DNA of 37,203 nucleotides from a virus. The translations under genes and the position numbers were made by a program. The DNA is taken from positions 1-37,203 of IMG/VR virus record IMGVR_UViG_3300046648_000165; one strand, given 5' to 3'. Below the pieces are notes generated by a model. That model was not told where the DNA came from and searched no databases. It saw only the letters and a program-made list of their open reading frames with translations. Positions 35,336 to 37,203 of this stretch are shown one piece after another (within the stretch, counting starts at the first letter, position 1; each line of letters starts with the position of its first letter).

Positions 35336-37203
35336 TTACCTCTTGAATGCGGTTGCGATGAGCAGGCGGTTGGAGACCGTCAGCGAGTAGTTCTGTGGCA
35401 GGAGCTGGAACGAATAGGTGTTGCCGCCAGCAGCCGGTCCCTGGTCGATAAAGACGAAATGCAGGATGCCGCCCGCATAGGACTGATAGGTGGTGGTCTG
35501 ACCCGTGCCGTTGCTGCCGCTCGAGCCGGAGACGCTAATGACGGTGCGCGTCATCGAGATCCAGTCCTGCGCCGCGTAGATGGCCGTGCCATTGCGGTAG
35601 AGATAGATGGCGCAGGGGATCGAGCTTGAGTTGTTGATGTCGCGCTCCGAGATGACTGCAGAGCCCCAGATGACGCAATAAGAGCCACCGACGGTGTTGA
35701 TGCCAACGGCCTGGACCTGCGACAGACCACCTGCGCCGATACCCTGCGCTTCACCCGACTGGGCAGCGGCAGCAGCCGTGCAGGCGCCGAGCGAAAGCGA
35801 GTCCGTTGTCACTCCGCCGATCGTCAGAAGGTCGGTCGTGATCGAGTGCGCCCTGATGGTCGTCGCATCGATCGCGCCGGCTGCGATCTTGTCCGCGGTG
35901 ATTGCACCGGCAGCGAGCTTGTCGGTCGTGATCGCCGAGGCCTGCAAGCTAACCGTTGCGATCGAGTTTGCCTGCATGTGCGTCGCGTTGATCACGTTGG
36001 CGCCGATCTGATCAGCCAGAACCGTGCCTGTCTTGATCGTCGAGCCGTCGATGACCGTGCGGCCATAGGTGGCGTTGAGAACAGACCCGCCGCGGTAAGT
36101 CGCAAGCACGATGCAGTTGGATGCGAAGGCCGTCGCGACATTGGTCGTAACCGACAGCGTCGCTGCATCCTTGACCCAGTAGATATAGATCGTGCCAGAG
36201 GTCCAGGCGGCCGAGTTGCCGGCAGCAATCGCAACCGAGGTCGGAACGCCGGCGTCATTGATGTAGCTGACCGAGCCTGCAGACCACTTGGCCTGGTTGA
36301 TGGCCGGTTGGTTGTAGTCGAAGATCAGACCGTCGAGCGTGATGTTGCGCAGACCAACGACGACAGAGTTTGCCTTGACGGTGCCGGTCGCAAGCGCTCC
36401 ACCGTTGATCTCGGTGCTATCACCGCCCATTGCCCAGTTTGCGAGCGTGCCGGTGTTGGAGACCTTGATGAAGCCAGGCTGGATCAGCGTGGAACCACGG
36501 TTGATCGTTGCAGCGGGATTGGCCGCATTGTCGGAGATCGTGCCGAGCGAGTTGCCATTGACGATGATCTCGTCCGACATGGTCGTGCCGGCTCGGATCT
36601 GCGCCGCGTCAAGATCGATGATCTTGGCCGAGGTGATGACAGCATCCTTGAGCTGCAGGCTATTGGTGATGATCGCGTCGTTAACCACAAGCTGATTGGC
36701 GCCGACGGTGCCGGCGATCAGGTTGTTGCCGTCCATCATCGCCTTGCCGTCGGCCGTCTGCACATCAGCACCACCGCGGTAGACAGCGACCATGTAGCCG
36801 TTGTTGCCGAAGAGCTCGTTGATCGATGTCGTGGAGCGAAGCGCGGTGTCGCCGGCGACGTAGTAGAGATAGAGCGAGCCAGTCGTCCACTCAGCACTGC
36901 CAGCCTCGACAGTCGCAGTGACAGGCGGAACGACTGCTGAGCCAACCGTCGCCTCAAACTCGCCCCAGGAGACGGAGTTGGTCAGCGGATCGTTCGGCGT
37001 CAGCACGAGACCCGTGATCGAGAAGCGGTTTGCATCCGGCAGTGCAGACGTCTTGGCGAATTCGACCTCAGTCGTATCGGACAGGTTGCCCGAGGTATCG
37101 GCAGCGCGCAGCCAGTAATAGCGCGTGACGAAGTTCGGCAGACCGGTGCGCGGAAAGCTCTGGCCGATCGAATAGGCAATGACGGTCGCGTTCAGCGGAT
37201 CAT
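35336..37203 (-). CDS. Tail-tip/host-specificity protein (gpJ-like), N-terminus missing
   Basis: The frame is open to the right edge, so this is the last 621 residues of a longer protein. The first visible part (NFVTRYYWLRAADTSGNLSDT) looks like the end of a fibronectin-III domain. Two related units follow (EWTTGSLYLYYVAGDTALRST...VAVYRGG and AAWTSGTIYIYWVKDAATLSV...LATYRGG), clearly an internal duplication. Runs of ITADKIAAGAI-type repeats, seen in lambda J-like central fibres, come next, and the last 160 residues are a beta-rich tip. It should sit at the tail end and help recognise the host. Confidence 0.82.
   Translation of the reverse strand, partial: DPLNATVIAYSIGQSFPRTGLPNFVTRYYWLRAADTSGNLSDTTEVEFAKTSALPDANRFSITGLVLTPNDPLTNSVSWGEFEATVGSAVVPPVTATVEAGSAEWTTGSLYLYYVAGDTALRSTTSINELFGNNGYMVAVYRGGADVQTADGKAMMDGNNLIAGTVGANQLVVNDAIITNSLQLKDAVITSAKIIDLDAAQIRAGTTMSDEIIVNGNSLGTISDNAANPAATINRGSTLIQPGFIKVSNTGTLANWAMGGDSTEINGGALATGTVKANSVVVGLRNITLDGLIFDYNQPAINQAKWSAGSVSYINDAGVPTSVAIAAGNSAAWTSGTIYIYWVKDAATLSVTTNVATAFASNCIVLATYRGGSVLNATYGRTVIDGSTIKTGTVLADQIGANVINATHMQANSIATVSLQASAITTDKLAAGAITADKIAAGAIDATTIRAHSITTDLLTIGGVTTDSLSLGACTAAAAAQSGEAQGIGAGGLSQVQAVGINTVGGSYCVIWGSAVISERDINNSSSIPCAIYLYRNGTAIYAAQDWISMTRTVISVSGSSGSNGTGQTTTYQSYAGGILHFVFIDQGPAAGGNTYSFQLLPQNYSLTVSNRLLIATAFKR

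Noticed and set aside
1-37203. tRNA, rRNA, insertion sequence or integrase genes
   Set aside because: None were seen on either strand; no transposase motif, terminal inverted repeat pair or tRNA cloverleaf was found by eye.

Overview
The window reads as part of a large temperate tailed-phage genome, probably a phage-plasmid, from an alphaproteobacterial host of the Rhizobium/Agrobacterium/Sinorhizobium type. Almost every gene lies on the minus strand, tightly packed with ATGA, TGATG or TAATG overlaps. It carries a phage replication and recombination set, tail genes and a lysis cassette. In the middle, on the plus strand, is a RepC initiator of the repABC plasmid class, a protein known from alphaproteobacterial plasmids. 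GC content is high, except in an AT-rich control region around 17.66-18.07 kb.

Layout. 1-3.4 kb: a cut-off gene, an SbcD/Mre11-like phosphoesterase coupled to an AT-hook protein, two unknowns and an ASCH protein. 3.4-8.3 kb: a RecA/UvsX recombinase, a membrane peptide, a FEN-type 5' nuclease, a gp32-like single-strand binding protein, and a possible UvsY-like mediator. 8.3-14.3 kb: one operon, transcribed CobS-like AAA+ ATPase, sigma factor, Cys-cluster protein, small protein, DnaE-type polymerase; the polymerase ends in a uracil-DNA-glycosylase-like domain. 14.4-16.9 kb: a CobT-like protein with an HExxH motif, a very acidic middle and a VWA domain. 16.9-19.6 kb: the control and replication locus, with an XRE regulator on the minus strand and an RHH regulator and RepC on the plus strand. 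19.6-26.96 kb: DNA ligase, a WGR protein and small partners; primase and helicase; a PhoH ATPase and an unknown. 27-37.2 kb: tail fibre and assembly genes, a T5 A1-like phosphoesterase, a full lysis cassette (two holin-like proteins, SAR endolysin, i- and o-spanin), and a tail-tip protein that runs off the right edge.

Regulation is the most striking part. Two short-sequence families recur at operon heads. One is a 20-bp dyad, GTMAGTMAAT-ATTKACTKAC, found 13 times in intergenic DNA, often over a promoter or just before a ribosome-binding site; it behaves like the operator of a genome-wide repressor. The other, read on the minus strand, is GCAACCC-N13-CTATTC, found with exactly the same 13-bp spacing ahead of about ten minus-strand transcription units; it looks like a phage-specific promoter class. 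The phage encodes a sigma factor and an XRE regulator that are natural candidates to use them. The late tail and lysis operons instead have sigma70-like promoters overlapped or abutted by the same dyad. The repC leader can form competing RNA hairpins like those controlled by antisense RNA in repABC plasmids.

All assignments come from reading motifs by eye; no database search was run.
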